Shown here piece by piece: positions 12,425 to 23,310 of a stretch of 64,000 bases of DNA. The DNA is from Caloramator sp. mosi_1 (GTDB lineage: Bacteria; Bacillota; Clostridia; Clostridiales; Caloramatoraceae). Each line of letters opens with the position of its first letter. Within the stretch, counting starts at the first letter, position 1. The stretch is taken from assembly GCF_028622835.1 (NCBI RefSeq), contig NZ_CP117677.1, forward strand, positions 682,001 to 746,000, in the 5' to 3' direction. The notes under the pieces are model-generated. The model did no database searches. It saw only the letters and a program-made list of their open reading frames with translations, and was not told the DNA's origin. The position numbers were made by a program, and so were the translations under genes.

Positions 12425-13171
12425 AACGCATCCCTAAATTCGTGGCTAAAATTCTTATCATACAATTTACTGTAGGTTTTACAATCCTTTAGAAAATAAC
12501 CTACTAAGATTTGAGCCGTTTTCTTTATATTTTTCTCTTTAACCTTTTTTGCAATATCCTTCAAAGTTCCCATTATTATAACTTCATCCTCCCAAGTTGC
12601 CTTATAAACAACAGCACAGGGTACGTTTTCATCCTGATAACCCTTTTTAGCTTTTCAACAACTCCTTCTATATCGTGTACAGATAAAAATATTGACATTG
12701 AAGACTTATGGGATGCTAAAGCTTCTAAATCCTCCTCTTCTGGCACATAAGTTCTTCCTGATATTCTTGTCAAAATAACTGTTTGAGTAACATCTGGAAC
12801 TGTAAATTCCCTATTAAGCCTTGCACAACTTGCAGTAAAAGATGATACCCCTGGAACAATTTCGTAAGGGACATTTAAATTAGAGAGTTCCCTCATCTGC
12901 TCAAGTATAGCACCATATATCGTAGGGTCTCCTGTATGAAGTCTGACTACTTTTTGCCTTCTTTATAGGCTCTATAAATAACCTGAGTAATTTGTTCTAA
13001 ATTCATAGCTGAACTATCATATACCTCAACGTTTTCCTTGCAAAATTTAAGATGTTCTGTGGAAATTAGAGAGCCTGCATAAACTACAACATCTGCCTCC
13101 ATTAGCATTTTTCTTCCCTTAACCGTTATCAAATCTACATCTCCTGGACCTGCACCTATAAAGTACACCAT
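12421..13171 (-). CDS. cbiF: cobalt-precorrin-4 C11-methyltransferase
   Basis: SAM-dependent methyltransferase acting at C11. It begins MVYFIGAGPGDVDLITVKG, then DVVVYAGSL, the GDPTIYGAILEQM loop, VPYEIVPGVSSFTA, LTRISGRT and SIFLSVHD; this order is diagnostic of CbiF/CobM. Breaks occur near 12950 and 12640. The start at 13171 has AAGGAG seven bases upstream. In the printed sequence the upstream cbiL frame runs straight into it, which I attribute to a missing A in the short A run near 13184. Confidence 0.9.
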
Positions 13172-13175
13172 ATAA

Positions 13176-13818
13176 TCAGCTCCTTTTGCTATTATCATTG
13201 ATAGATAGTCATTATCCTTTAGTATTTCATTTCTATCTGTTAAAACAGCCTCTCCTATTTGAGTACACCGCTTTACATAAAAGTATCTAAATCCCTTTTC
13301 TTCAAAAGCATTTAATATTTTTTCTTTATTTAGTGTTTTTAAGACAATTATTGCATCCAATTCTTCTAAATTAACTCCTTCTATAAAATCACAAACAATC
13401 ATTCTCTCTCCCTTTCTCAAGAGAGGTTCATTTATCAAAGAAGATGCTGCAACAAAGGAAGGTATTCCTGGTATTGTTAAAACTTCTGCACCAAGTTTTT
13501 TATTTCATCAGCTGTATAGGAAAAGGTACTATAAATACTTGGGTCTCCAAGGGTTAAAAACACAGATGTCTTTCCTTTAGATAGTTCGTATATTTTTTCT
13601 GCATAGTTTTTATACAAATCCTTGCTGCATCCCATTGGTATGTCTAAAAATATAATATTGTCCTTATCCTGTAAAAATGGTTTTGCAATCTCATAGGCAA
13701 TGGATTTACCACAACTTTCTGGAACAAATATATATGCTGCATTATTTATAGCATTAATAGCCTTTAAAGTTAAAAGTTCAGAATCACCAGGGCCAACCCC
13801 TACTCCTATAAGTTTCAA
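13176..13818 (-). CDS. cbiL: cobalt-factor II C20-methyltransferase
   Basis: SAM-dependent C20 methylation after cobalt insertion. The N-terminus is KLIGVGVGPGDSELLTLKA, with VFVPES-type substrate region (IFVPESCGKS), FLTLGDPSIYSTFSY and TIPGIPSFVAAS. The C-terminal part includes IVLKTLNKEKIL and EKGFRYFYVKRC. One break near 13490. If one A is added near 13184 the gene ends at TGA 13176-13178, seven bases before the cbiF start. Its own ATG overlaps the last codons of cbiT by four bases. Confidence 0.9.
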
Positions 13819-14344
13819 TTTTTCACCGCCTTTACAATAAAAACAGGATTATTGGCTCTAAACATTATCCCATCAAAATTAGAAGTGTTTAAAAGCTTAA
13901 CTTCTAATTGATAATTCTTTAACTTATCTATCATTTTTGTGTATTTATTCGTAACAAAATTAGCTACTATAACTCCACCCTTTGTAAGTTTTCTATCTAC
14001 AAGCTCTAAAATTTCATCTATATTACCATCTGTACCGCCTATAAAACATTTGTTGAAATCTAAGTTTGATACAACATCCTCCGCCCTTTTATAAATCATT
14101 TCTATATCAACATTAAATTTATCTATATTCCTTTTAATACCTCTACTGCTTCCCTATCCTTTTCAATTGATATAACCTTTGCACCTAGTTTTCTTGCCTG
14201 TATTGAAATGCTACCAGTGCCTGCACCTATATCTAAAAGCACATCTCCCTCTTTAACATCAAGAAGCGCTAAAGATAGAACCCTTGTTTCAAATTTTGTC
14301 ATAGGAACCCTTGAGCGTATAAACTCATCATCTTTAATCCACAT
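13815..14344 (-). CDS. cbiT: cobalt-precorrin-6B C15-methyltransferase (decarboxylating)
   Basis: Methylates C15 and decarboxylates the C12 acetate side chain together with CbiE. It starts MWIKDDEFIRSRVPMTKFE, the CbiT hallmark, followed by the class I SAM motif LLDIGAGTGSISIQA and the acidic residue of IEKDREAV. The later FIGGTDGNIDEILELVD segment is also typical. One break near 14122. The start overlaps the end of cbiE, and the 3' end overlaps the cbiL start, so the three are tightly coupled. Confidence 0.92.
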
Positions 14345-14895
14345 AACAAATCACCACACTTAAATCTGAAATTTCCTCAAAGGTATCCCCTATCTTTCCC
14401 TCCAATATCCTTTCATCATCATAGGAAAGATTATATCCTACAAAAATAGTTCCATTTTTGTCCATATCCTTAAGTTTTTAGATATTGCATTTGGTGTATT
14501 TATTCTATCTGTAAATATTGCATAAACACCTGAATCTAAATCCATAAAATCCCTACCGTGTAGGCTTATAATCTTTGTATCTGACCAACTCTTTTTAATT
14601 TTGAAAACATATACTGAACAGAGGAAATAGAAGAAATAACCTCCTCAATCTCTATATTATTTCTTATAAGATATTCTAAAACTCCATAAAGACAGGGATC
14701 TCCAGATGCTACAAAACAGGCATCTTTGTAGTTTATAAGTTCTTCTAAACCTTTTATAATAACTGGATTACAAATTCCTTCTATATCCTTTGCAACTCTC
14801 TTAAAGGCAACCACTGTCTTAGAACTTTTAATTTTTTCTATAACCTCAAGGCTTGCATACTTTAAATTACCTGGACCTATCCCAACAACTATCAA
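14334..14895 (-). CDS. cbiE: cobalt-precorrin-7 C5-methyltransferase
   Basis: SAM-dependent methyltransferase of C5, functional partner of CbiT. It reads [17 protein letters not shown], then TVVAFKR, VASGDPCLYGVLEYL and a SSISSVQYMFSKL region followed by SLHGRDF. One break near 14570 and probably another near 14480. I prefer the TTG start at 14895 because GAGGTG sits six bases upstream and the resulting N-terminus matches the family; an in-frame ATG at 14901 is too close to that site. It overlaps cbiD upstream and cbiT downstream. Confidence 0.88.
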
Positions 14896-15929
14896 ACACA
14901 TCACCTCTAAATGTGTACATTATAACCCTTATATCCATTTTCAACTTTAAAAGACCATTTATTTTATTTATTGCACCCTTTACCATATCTAAAAGTATAA
15001 AGTTATACCCATTATCCACTAAAAAACACACAGCCTCCTCAGCCGTTGAAATCTTATCTATCTTATCTATGATATTGTAATCAATATGATTTTTAGCAAG
15101 ATAATAAACTAAGGCCTCCATTCTTAAATCAGCTACGTGACTGTGGGTATTAAAGGCTCCAATACAGACTTTACACATCTTACCGACGTGCCCAACCAAT
15201 GTTACCTTCCTAAAACGCAATAACTTAGCAAATAAAAGAGATTCCCCTACAAAGTTAGATATAACTACACATCCCTCTAATCCCTTTTTGCTGCAAAATC
15301 CTCTCCGTGGTTTCCAAAGCACAAGACTACCTCATCACTTTTTTCCCTTTTTAGTTCTAACTCCATAAATATAGTCTTTAAAAGTGCCTCATTAGACATT
15401 GGCTTAACAATACCTGTAGTTCCAAGAATAGATATTCCACCCTCAATTTTCAATCGTCTATTAAAGGTTTTCTTAGCAATTTCCTCTCCCTCTGGTGCAA
15501 ATACAATAACATCTGCTCCCTTTAAAAACCTTCTAACTTCCTTTTCAATCATCTCCCTTGGAACCTTATTTATTGCAGCCTCTCCTTTTTACCATAGGGA
15601 GTATCCTCTATAAATCTTCCTATTCCAACTCCACCATCAATTACGACTTTATTGTCCCTTCTCTCTCTTAGCTTCACATATATTTTCATTCCATCTGTTA
15701 CATCCCTATCATCACCCGAATCCTTTACTACATAGCAGCTTGCCCAGCCATTTTTATACCTATGTCCAAATATTTTTATATTAAGTTTTACCCCAGATTT
15801 TGTTTCTATTTCAACCTCATTAAGTTTAATTCCATTAAGTAAATAAATACATCCTAAAGTAGCTGCCTGTGCACAACTGCCTGTTGTATATCCACATCTT
15901 AGCCTTTTACCCTCTACAACCTCAAACAT
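14867..15929 (-). CDS. cbiD: cobalt-precorrin-5B C1-methyltransferase
   Basis: Methylates C1 of the corrin ring in the anaerobic pathway. CbiD features are [16 protein letters not shown] at the N-terminus, [61 protein letters not shown] and the C-terminal [19 protein letters not shown]. Breaks near 15590 and 15290. The extreme C-terminus overlaps the first bases of cbiE and may be altered by an indel. It starts just after the stop of cbiC. Confidence 0.92.
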
Positions 15930-15930
15930 A

Positions 15931-16540
15931 CTATCCCACCATATATAAAATAGAATTTAATATAGAAGCTGCAACATTGCTTCCTCCCTTTGTACCATAA
16001 GTTGTAATCTGTGGAACACAAACCCCTCTTAACTCCTCCTTTGATTCCTTTGCTCCAACAAACCCAACAGGTACTCCTATTACAAGCTTTGGTTCTACAT
16101 TCCCCATATTTATATGTTCTATAAGCCTAAAAGTGCAGTTGGTGCATTTCCTATTACAAAAACCTCAAAATCTAAATCTACTGCAATATCAATACAGGCC
16201 ATAGAACGCGTTATATTCTGTTCCTTTGACCTTTTAAAAACCTCATCACTATCTATAAAACAATCAATCTCACAACCTAATTCCTTTAGTTTTCTTTTGT
16301 TTATTCCAGAATACGCCATTCTTGTGTCTGTAAATATCTTTGTACCTTTCTTTAATGCCTCTATCCCACTCTCTATTGGTTTGTTTTTAAAAGAAGTAAT
16401 ACTTTCATAATCATAATCCCCTGTTGTATGTATCATCCTCATAACAACACTTAGTTCCCTGCCTTCAAAAATACCCTTTAAATTAGCTCCTATTATTTCA
16501 AAACTTCTCTTTTCTATCTCTGATGGATTTTTATATACAA
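15931..16540 (-). CDS. cbiC: cobalt-precorrin-8 methylmutase
   Basis: Moves the C11 methyl group to C12, giving cobyrinate. Conserved segments are KNPSEIEKRSFEII, MIHTTGDYDYE with the catalytic His region, IFTDTRMAYSGINK, IGNAPTALL and the C-terminal VIGVPVGFVGAKESKEEL followed by TYGTKGGSNVAASILN. The gene runs in frame from cbiX in the printed sequence; adding one A in the run near 16530 gives a TTG start at 16540 with a product beginning MYIKNPSEIE and GGGGAAGGGA as ribosome binding site. A second break lies near 16120. Confidence 0.9.
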
Positions 16541-16894
16541 ATCCCTTCCCCTTTAATCTGTCTATTAATATATCCACAATCAAACTGTGAAACTCTATTG
16601 GTCTTTTAAAAATAATATCTATGTCATACTTTTCTTTCATATCTTTTAATATCTCTGGTATATCCTCCTTTATATGAATACCCTCAAATAAAAAATATGG
16701 AAGTACATCTACATTTTTATTCCTTCTTCCATCATTAATTTAAATGCATCTTCAATCGTAGGAGTTGCATTTTCCATAAAGGCTATATACACATTATTTT
16801 CTATCCTATCTTCAAGATACTTCGATACCTTTACAAATACTTCCTTTGCCTCCCTTGCTCGGCTACCGTGTCCTATAAGTAAAATTCCCTTCAT
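16498..16894 (-). CDS. cbiX: sirohydrochlorin cobaltochelatase, short CbiX type
   Basis: Inserts cobalt into sirohydrochlorin, the commitment step of the anaerobic route. Motifs are ILLIGHGSRAREA with the metal-binding His, the IAFMENATPTIEDAF strand and LPYFLFEGIHIKEDI with the second His; the tail is KRPIEFHSLIVDILIDRLKG. At about 132 residues it is the short, one-domain form that acts as a dimer. One break near 16712. The apparent in-frame fusion to cbiC disappears when one A is added near 16530, which puts the natural stop at 16498. It starts three bases after cbiA ends. Confidence 0.88.
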
Positions 16895-16896
16895 AT

Positions 16897-18199
16897 TTAT
16901 TTGCTCCCTTCTATAAAATCTAACATTGTATTAAAGGCTTCTATGTTTCCAATAAAACTTATATGGGGATACATTGCACAAACATTTTTATATCTATACC
17001 CACAATTCCATATTGCCTCCCCATTGTCTTTCTAACTTCTACATAGGTCTTATCATTTATTTCTATTAAAGATTTATGAAACTCGTGTCCCTTAAATTTA
17101 TCAAATCTTTTTCCTATTAAAAATTCTTCCTTTAGCACTATATCTACATACCCAAAATTTTGAAGTTTATTGGTCATTTTAGTCCTTCCTTTAAATATCC
17201 CAACCATCTCTTCTCCCTCAATCTCTTCAGTTAAATACATAAGTCCTCCGCACTCTGCATAAATATGTCCATTATTTTCTGCAAATCTTTTAATAGATTT
17301 TCTCATATCCTCATTTAGGGAAAGCTCATATTTAAATATTTCTGGATAACCACCACCTATATATAAAAATCACACATTGGTATAGAATTATCCCTTAGAG
17401 CTGATACATAGGAGACATTACACATCTTTTCTAAAAGTATAATATTTTCTCTGTAATAAAAGGAAAAGGCTACATCCTTTAATATACATACATCAATATT
17501 TCTTTTTTGATATCTAATTTATTTTTGTATTGAACATCCTTAAATATTGCCATAAGATACTCTAAATCTATATTCTCCTTTATCTTATTAGCCATCTTAT
17601 CTATTATTAAAGAAGAATTATAAACTTCCTGACTCTGAACAAGGCCTAAATGTCTGGATTTTATTGTTAGTTCTTCATCCTCCTCTATAAAACCTAAAAC
17701 TTTAACTCCTACATATTCCTCAATTTTAGATTTAATTAATTCATAGACTTTTTATTAGTTCTATTTAGGATTATCCCTTTTATCCTTCCGCAGGAAAAAT
17801 CAACAGCACCCTTAATTTTAGGAATCATTGAAAACATTTCTCCTTTAGGAGAATATATAAGAACAGAATTTATATCTAAACTTTTGGATATATCATAACT
17901 TGAATTTTCAAAGGTATTATATATTCCATCAAAATACCCCATAGCCCCCTCTATGACAAGGTAGTCTTTACCCTCAATAAAAGGCACTCCATTGCACCAT
18001 TTTTACCCTGAAGGTGAAAATCAATATTTTGTGCCCTACATCCTGCCGCTTGAGAAAGATACTGGGTATCTATATAGTCAGGACCTGATTTTGCTGGAAG
18101 AACATCAAGTCCCATTGAACTTAGAAGTCTTATTAATCCTGCTGTAAAGAGAGTTTTTCCACTACCACTACTTAATGTTGATATCATTAATGACTTCAT
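16897..18199 (-). CDS. cbiA: cobyrinic acid a,c-diamide synthase
   Basis: ATP- and glutamine-dependent amidation of the a and c side chains of cobyrinate. The N-terminal synthetase domain has the P-loop STLSSGSGKTLFTAG, LPAKSGPDYIDTQYL and VIEGAMGYFDG; the C-terminal class I-type amidotransferase domain has YIGGGYPEIF, the nucleophile in YAECGGLMYL and GHEFHKS with the catalytic His. Several one-base breaks (near 17990, 17745, 17505, 17375 and 16975) fragment it. The start is ATG 18199, with AAGGATG upstream. It precedes cbiX by two bases. Confidence 0.9.
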
Positions 18200-18238
18200 A
18201 AATTTCATCCTTTCCAAGTGTGTCAAGAGAATAATAAT

Positions 18239-19007
18239 TCATATTAATGTTAATCCTCTGTAAGTAAAAATCTCTTTTTCTTTATCATCAAACACAATCG
18301 AAATCATATTCCCACTATGTGCTCCAACTATCCCTAACCCTTCAACTCTTCTACATACATCTAATACCTCTTTTAAATATGAATAGGGAGTCTTTTTGGT
18401 TTCTTAATATACTCTGTGTTGAAACATATGCAAGTTTTTCTACACATTCATCCTCTATAGCTTCAACTAAAATAGGAACCAAGTCATCAATCGGTTCTAA
18501 TGGGACTTTTACACTATTATTAAAACTTAAAGTATCTACGCCTTCTTCTCCTTCAAAGCATATACAATAAAATTTAAAATAATCTCCTATTGTTTTTCTA
18601 TATTGTCCAAATCTATAATCAAACAAAGTAGCTCTATTAAAAATGATGCTATCTGTTGGTTCAATTTTTAATGCTGTCTTTACAAGCTCATCTATTTTAA
18701 ATTCTCTTTTATACCTTTTTATCATTGCAATATATGCCGCAAGTATATCAGCAGTACTACTGGCAAAACCCTTCATCTTTGGTATGTTAGACTCTATATT
18801 AAAACTTAAATTTTCCTTTTTTCCCCATATTTTCAATATTTCTTCTATGAAATTACTTGTTTTTACATAATCACTTGTATAATAACCATCCTTCTTTAAA
18901 TAAATCCTTGTATAAAGGTTTACTGGAAATGAACAAAGAACATCAACTCCCCTAAAATTACCCTGTAAAATCTCGCCTAAACTCCCATAGGCAACAGCAC
19001 TAATCAT
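18239..19007 (-). CDS. pduX: GHMP kinase, probable L-threonine kinase PduX
   Basis: Phosphorylates L-threonine to O-phosphothreonine, which CobD decarboxylates to the aminopropanol phosphate linker of cobalamin. The GHMP-kinase ATP loop is KMKGFASSTADILAAY, of the same form as Salmonella PduX; the N-terminus AVAYGSLGEILQG and the C-terminal VGAHSGNMISIVF agree. One break near 18395. Location directly before cobD supports threonine kinase over other GHMP kinases. Its ATG overlaps the end of cobD. Confidence 0.85.
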
Positions 19008-20007
19008 ACAAAGCCTCCCTGAATACTTTTAAAAATAATTCATTGTTCTTTCTATCCTTTATGGCTATTCTTATAAAGCTTTTATCTAATCCCTCAAAGC
19101 TTGAGCACTTTCTAATAAGTATTCCTTTTTGAAGCATTCTTTTAAAAATCACATCTTCATTGAGCTTTAACAGCTTTATTAATATAAAATTTGCCTGTGT
19201 TTTATATACAACTATATCCTTTATCCCATCTAATTCAGATAACATATATCTTCTTTCTTTTTTAAAAATTCTTTAGAAACTTTTATATATTCCTCATCTT
19301 TTAAAAACTTTAAAGCAAGCTTATTTGCAAAGGTGTTTATGTTCCAAGGAAGTATTAACTTATCTATTTTCTCTTTAAGCTCCTTTGAAACATATGCATA
19401 ACCTAATCTAATACCTGGTAATGAAAAAACTTAGTAGCTGCCCTTATTATTGATACTCCCTCTTTATCCTTGAAAATTTGTAGGCTGTCATAACTACAGC
19501 AAAACTCATAAAATACCTCATCTAAAAGTAAATATGCTCCCTTTTTCCTACAGAGTTCATATATTTTTAGAAGTTTATTTTTTCTATCCTATATCCTGTT
19601 GGGTTATTCAGATTTCCAAGAATCAATATATCTCCATTTTTTAAACCTTCTAAGCTTTTTAAATCTATATCAAAATCCTCCGTAAGTGGAATCTTTAATA
19701 TATCCTTTTCCCGTACAACAGCCCTATCTATGTATTCACTAAAGCAGGGTATAAACACAACAATTCTTTTAAAGGCTGAAATAAAAGAATCTATTATTTC
19801 TATTGCTCCATTCCCTAATACAACATTGTCTATAGAACAGCCTAAATATTCAGCCACTACATCCTTTAAGTCTCTATATTCAATGTCTGGATATATATAG
19901 GCTTCTTTAAAATCAATATTAATTGGATATCTTATAGGGTTTATGTTGCTTGAAAAATCTATTATATTCTCTTGATTAAATTCATATATACATCCTCCGT
20001 GCCTCAT
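19000..20007 (-). CDS. cobD: threonine-phosphate decarboxylase
   Basis: PLP fold-I aminotransferase-like enzyme that makes (R)-1-amino-2-propanol O-2-phosphate for the nucleotide loop. It begins MRHGGCIYEF, then IDFSSNINP, NVVLGNGAIEIID, GNLNNPTGY, LLLDEVFYEF and the lysine block RAATKFFSLPGIRLGYAY with the Schiff-base Lys. Breaks near 19572, 19430 and 19265. The ATG overlaps the TGA of cbiB as ATGA; this is why I reject an in-frame start five codons earlier. Confidence 0.9.
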
Positions 20008-20930
20008 CTTAAACACCACCAAACTATTATATATAAGGCCATATATAGAAATTCTGTACGATACATTATTTGTATACTTTTCTTTATATCATCCCTTTGG
20101 AGAGGTCTTAGATAATCTCCTATGGTTGGTTTTTCTACAAGCTCGCCAAAATAATAATTATTCCCTCCAAGCAAAACTCCAAGAATTCCTGCTGTAGCAG
20201 CTTCTGGGTAAGCACAGTTTGGACTTTTATGATTTTTTCTATCCCTAATCATAATCCTAAAGGATCTGTTTATCTGTTTAGGATAAGTTAAAATCATCAA
20301 TAAACCTGTTAATCTTGCAGGTATGAAATTAAAAACATCATCGGTTTTCGCTGGAAAAAAACCAATCCTTTTAAACCTTTCATTTTTATATCCCAACATA
20401 GAATCCATAGTATTTACCATCTTATAGCAGAGTGCCAGTGGTGCACCATATAAGCTTGCATAAAATAGAGGTGCTATAACTCCATCTGATGTATTTTCAG
20501 AAACTGTTTCAATCGTAGCACGAACTATTTCAGTTTCATTTAAGTTATTTGTGTCACGACCAACTATATAAGAAACTCTCCTTCTTGCACTTTGTATTGA
20601 ATCCTTTAAGGCACTATGAACTTTATTTGCCTCATCTGCCAAACACCTTGCTGCAATTGTGGTATAGAGAAGATAAATATTTACTATATGGTAAATTATT
20701 TTAAAGGGCTTTATTACTTTTAAAATATAAAAGGGTATAAAAAAGGCTAATGATAAATTTATTACTACAATTAAAAAACCAGCAAAATAGAGCATTTCTT
20801 CCTTAAATAACTTTCTAAAAATCTTTTCTTCAAAGGAAATTATTTTTCCCATAAGCTTTACAGGATGAGGAAAATCTTCAGGGTCACCTAAGACTAAATC
20901 CAATAAAATTGCAATTATTAAATCAATCAT
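20004..20930 (-). CDS. cbiB: adenosylcobinamide-phosphate synthase (membrane)
   Basis: Integral membrane enzyme that attaches the aminopropanol phosphate to cobyric acid. The frame is intact, 308 residues with about four membrane segments. CbiB signatures are LDLVLGDPEDFPHPVKLMG at the N-terminus, TIETVSENTSDGVIAPLFYA, GAPLALCYKMVNTMDSMLGY and NFIPARLTG. The start overlaps the cbiP stop by four bases and its stop overlaps cobD, so translation is coupled on both sides. Confidence 0.95.
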   Translation of the reverse strand: MIDLIIAILLDLVLGDPEDFPHPVKLMGKIISFEEKIFRKLFKEEMLYFAGFLIVVINLSLAFFIPFYILKVIKPFKIIYHIVNIYLLYTTIAARCLADEANKVHSALKDSIQSARRRVSYIVGRDTNNLNETEIVRATIETVSENTSDGVIAPLFYASLYGAPLALCYKMVNTMDSMLGYKNERFKRIGFFPAKTDDVFNFIPARLTGLLMILTYPKQINRSFRIMIRDRKNHKSPNCAYPEAATAGILGVLLGGNNYYFGELVEKPTIGDYLRPLQRDDIKKSIQIMYRTEFLYMALYIIVWWCLR

Positions 20931-22348
20931 AAAATACTATATATATATTCCACATCAACATTTTCCCTAAAGATTTCCTCTAATCTATCAAGCTCTCTGT
21001 TTCTAATATCCATTAAATCTGGTGAGTTCTTTTCAACAAGCCCCTTTTTTCTTCTTATCTTGTTTAAAATATAGCTTCTAAACTCTCCTGAATCAAAAAT
21101 GCCGTGGATATAGGTTCCATAAAACTTATCTTCCTTATAATCTCCATCAAACCTGTCTCCTAAATTCACAAAAGGGTTTTTGTTATTTAAAGTTACTCCC
21201 ATATGTATCTCATACCCATAAACTTTACTTGAAAAGGCTGTACCTTCTACCCTCTCAAGCTTTTTTTATTTAAAAAAACTGTATTTGTATCAAAAATACC
21301 AAGCCCCTTTTCATATTCACCCTTATAGCCTTCTACACCCTCTTGATCTATCAATTCCTTCCCCATCATTTGATAACCTCCACAAATACCAAATATCATT
21401 CCCTTAAAGTCCTTAATTGCCCTATCAAAGCCCTTCTCCCTTAACCATCTTAAATCTGAAATTGTATTTTTACTTCCTGGAATAATTACTAAATCTGCAT
21501 CCTTTATTTCTTCTACTTTTGTTACAAACCTTAAAGAAACATCCTCATCATATTTAAAGGCATCAAAATCAGTAAAATTTGATATTTTAGGTAACTTAAT
21601 TACAGCAACATCTACTCCTTCCCTAAAAGAATTCTTAAAACCAGTTGCACTATCCTCATCATCAAGATTAAATTCAAAATATGGTACAACTCCAATAACC
21701 TTTACAGGTATAAGTTCCTCCAGCATCTTGATTCCAGGTTCAAGTAATGCTTTATCTCCCTAAATTTATTTATAATAACTCCCTTTATCCTTCTTCTCTC
21801 CTTCTCCTCAAGAAGCATATATGTACCGTATATTTGGGCAAAAACTCCTCCTCTATCAATGTCTGCTACCAATATTACATTGCTATCTGCCATTTCTGCC
21901 ATACCCATATTCACAAAGTCATCCTTTTTAAGATTAATTTCAGCTGGGCTTCCTGCACCTTCTATAACCACCACATCATACTTTGACTCAATTTTTTGTA
22001 AATCTCATATACCTTTCCCTTTAAAGAAGGCTTAAAATCAAAGTATTCCTTTGCTCCCATATTAAAAATTGGTTTTCCCATAAATATAACCTGACTTTTA
22101 TGATCCGTTGTAGGCTTCAATAAAATGGGATTCATATAAACCTTTGGCTCGATATTTGCTGCATAGGCTTGAAGTGCCTGAGCCCTTCCCATTTCATATC
22201 CATCTATTGTTACAAAGGAGTTTAATGACATATTTTGAGACTTGAATGGACAAACTCTATATCCATCTTTATAAAATATTCTGCATAGGGCTGCTGCCGT
22301 TAAACTCTTTCCACAGGAAGAAGAAGTACCCTGAATCATTATCCTCAT
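20927..22348 (-). CDS. cbiP: cobyric acid synthase
   Basis: ATP- and glutamine-dependent amidation of four peripheral carboxylates of adenosylcobyrinate a,c-diamide. Domains: P-loop synthetase ([50 protein letters not shown]) then amidotransferase with [11 protein letters not shown], the nucleophilic Cys in [17 protein letters not shown] and [10 protein letters not shown]. Breaks near 21985, 21745 and 21265. Full length is about 480 residues, normal. It is preceded by cbiQ with an 17-base gap and overlaps cbiB. Confidence 0.93.
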
Positions 22349-22365
22349 ACAATCACTCCTAAATA

Positions 22366-23053
22366 TTAATAGACAAAAACTGCTAAAACTAATAAATATA
22401 GAAGAATAACCGTTAGTCTTTTGAAACTTAAATCATATTTCCTAAAATTAGGAGTTTTTCCAACATAACATCTTGTATATAATGCATCCTTTACCTCTTT
22501 ATACCTATTTAAAGTATTTATAAAAAGAACAGCAGAAAGACGTCCTGTATCTTGTATCGTTGCCAAAACTCCTAAAAATCCACATCTTGACCTCATTGAC
22601 TTATTAATCAAAACTAATTCATCCTCAAGTACAAATAAAAATCTAAACATCATCTCCATTATCTCTGCTGTATCCCTTAAAAAGGAACCCTCTTTAAGCT
22701 TATTAAAATATCATCCATAGGGGTTGTGAATATTAAAAGAGTAAGTGATAGAGAAGAAAATAGAGTTCTTAATATAATAATCTTTAAAAAATTCAAACCA
22801 AGTTCAAGGGAATAAACAGCACCAGATACAAAGGATAAACTCATTATTCCTAATACATATTTAATAACTATTTTTTAGGAGTTTTAAAATACAAGTGAAG
22901 AAGCAATAGAGGAATTAAATTTAAAATAATTAAATCTATATTTTCACAGGAGCTTATTATTACAATTGAAGCTACACAAAATAAAATTTTTTCCACTGGA
23001 TGTATGTATCTGGCACTGTTATTTCTTGAGTACAAATCAACATTCCTTAACAT
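22366..23053 (-). CDS. cbiQ: cobalt ECF transporter, transmembrane T component
   Basis: Energy-coupling transmembrane protein of the cobalt importer. It starts [27 protein letters not shown] sequence, has about five hydrophobic segments and carries the coupling-helix type motif KSMRSRCGF and the second AL(Y)TRCY element near the C-terminus, where the ATPase normally docks. Breaks near 22870 and 22710. No cbiO follows: the next gene, 17 bases on, is cbiP. The ATP-binding subunit must come from elsewhere if the transporter is active. Confidence 0.88.
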
Positions 23054-23310
23054 TCTTGTTTTTTCCTACATAGTAACCTATAAAATATGCTCCAATTCCT
23101 GCTTGAAGTGCAAATAAAAGGCTTTCAATCTCCCTGATGGTGGTTCCCATACAGAATTAAACCAAGGCTTGTAATTTTCATCTATTTCAACAATTTTTTC
23201 TTCTATTAAATCGTCGGCTCCTCCAAATTCTCCTCCTCTTGAACCTATAAAAAGAGACACGACAACTAAAAGTGCACAAATAGATAGTAAAAGTAAATTT
23301 TTTTCTTCAT
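23037..23310 (-). CDS. cbiN: cobalt transport protein CbiN
   Basis: Small auxiliary protein of the CbiMNQ(O) cobalt importer, two membrane helices flanking an extracytoplasmic loop. The loop contains FGGADDLIEEKIVEI and YKPWFNSVWEPPSG, both typical of CbiN, and the second helix is followed by GYYVGKNKN. An A run immediately after the start codon has lost one base (seven in place of eight), and another break lies near 23080. ATG 23310 has GGAGGTG upstream and overlaps the cbiM stop (TAATG). Confidence 0.9.
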
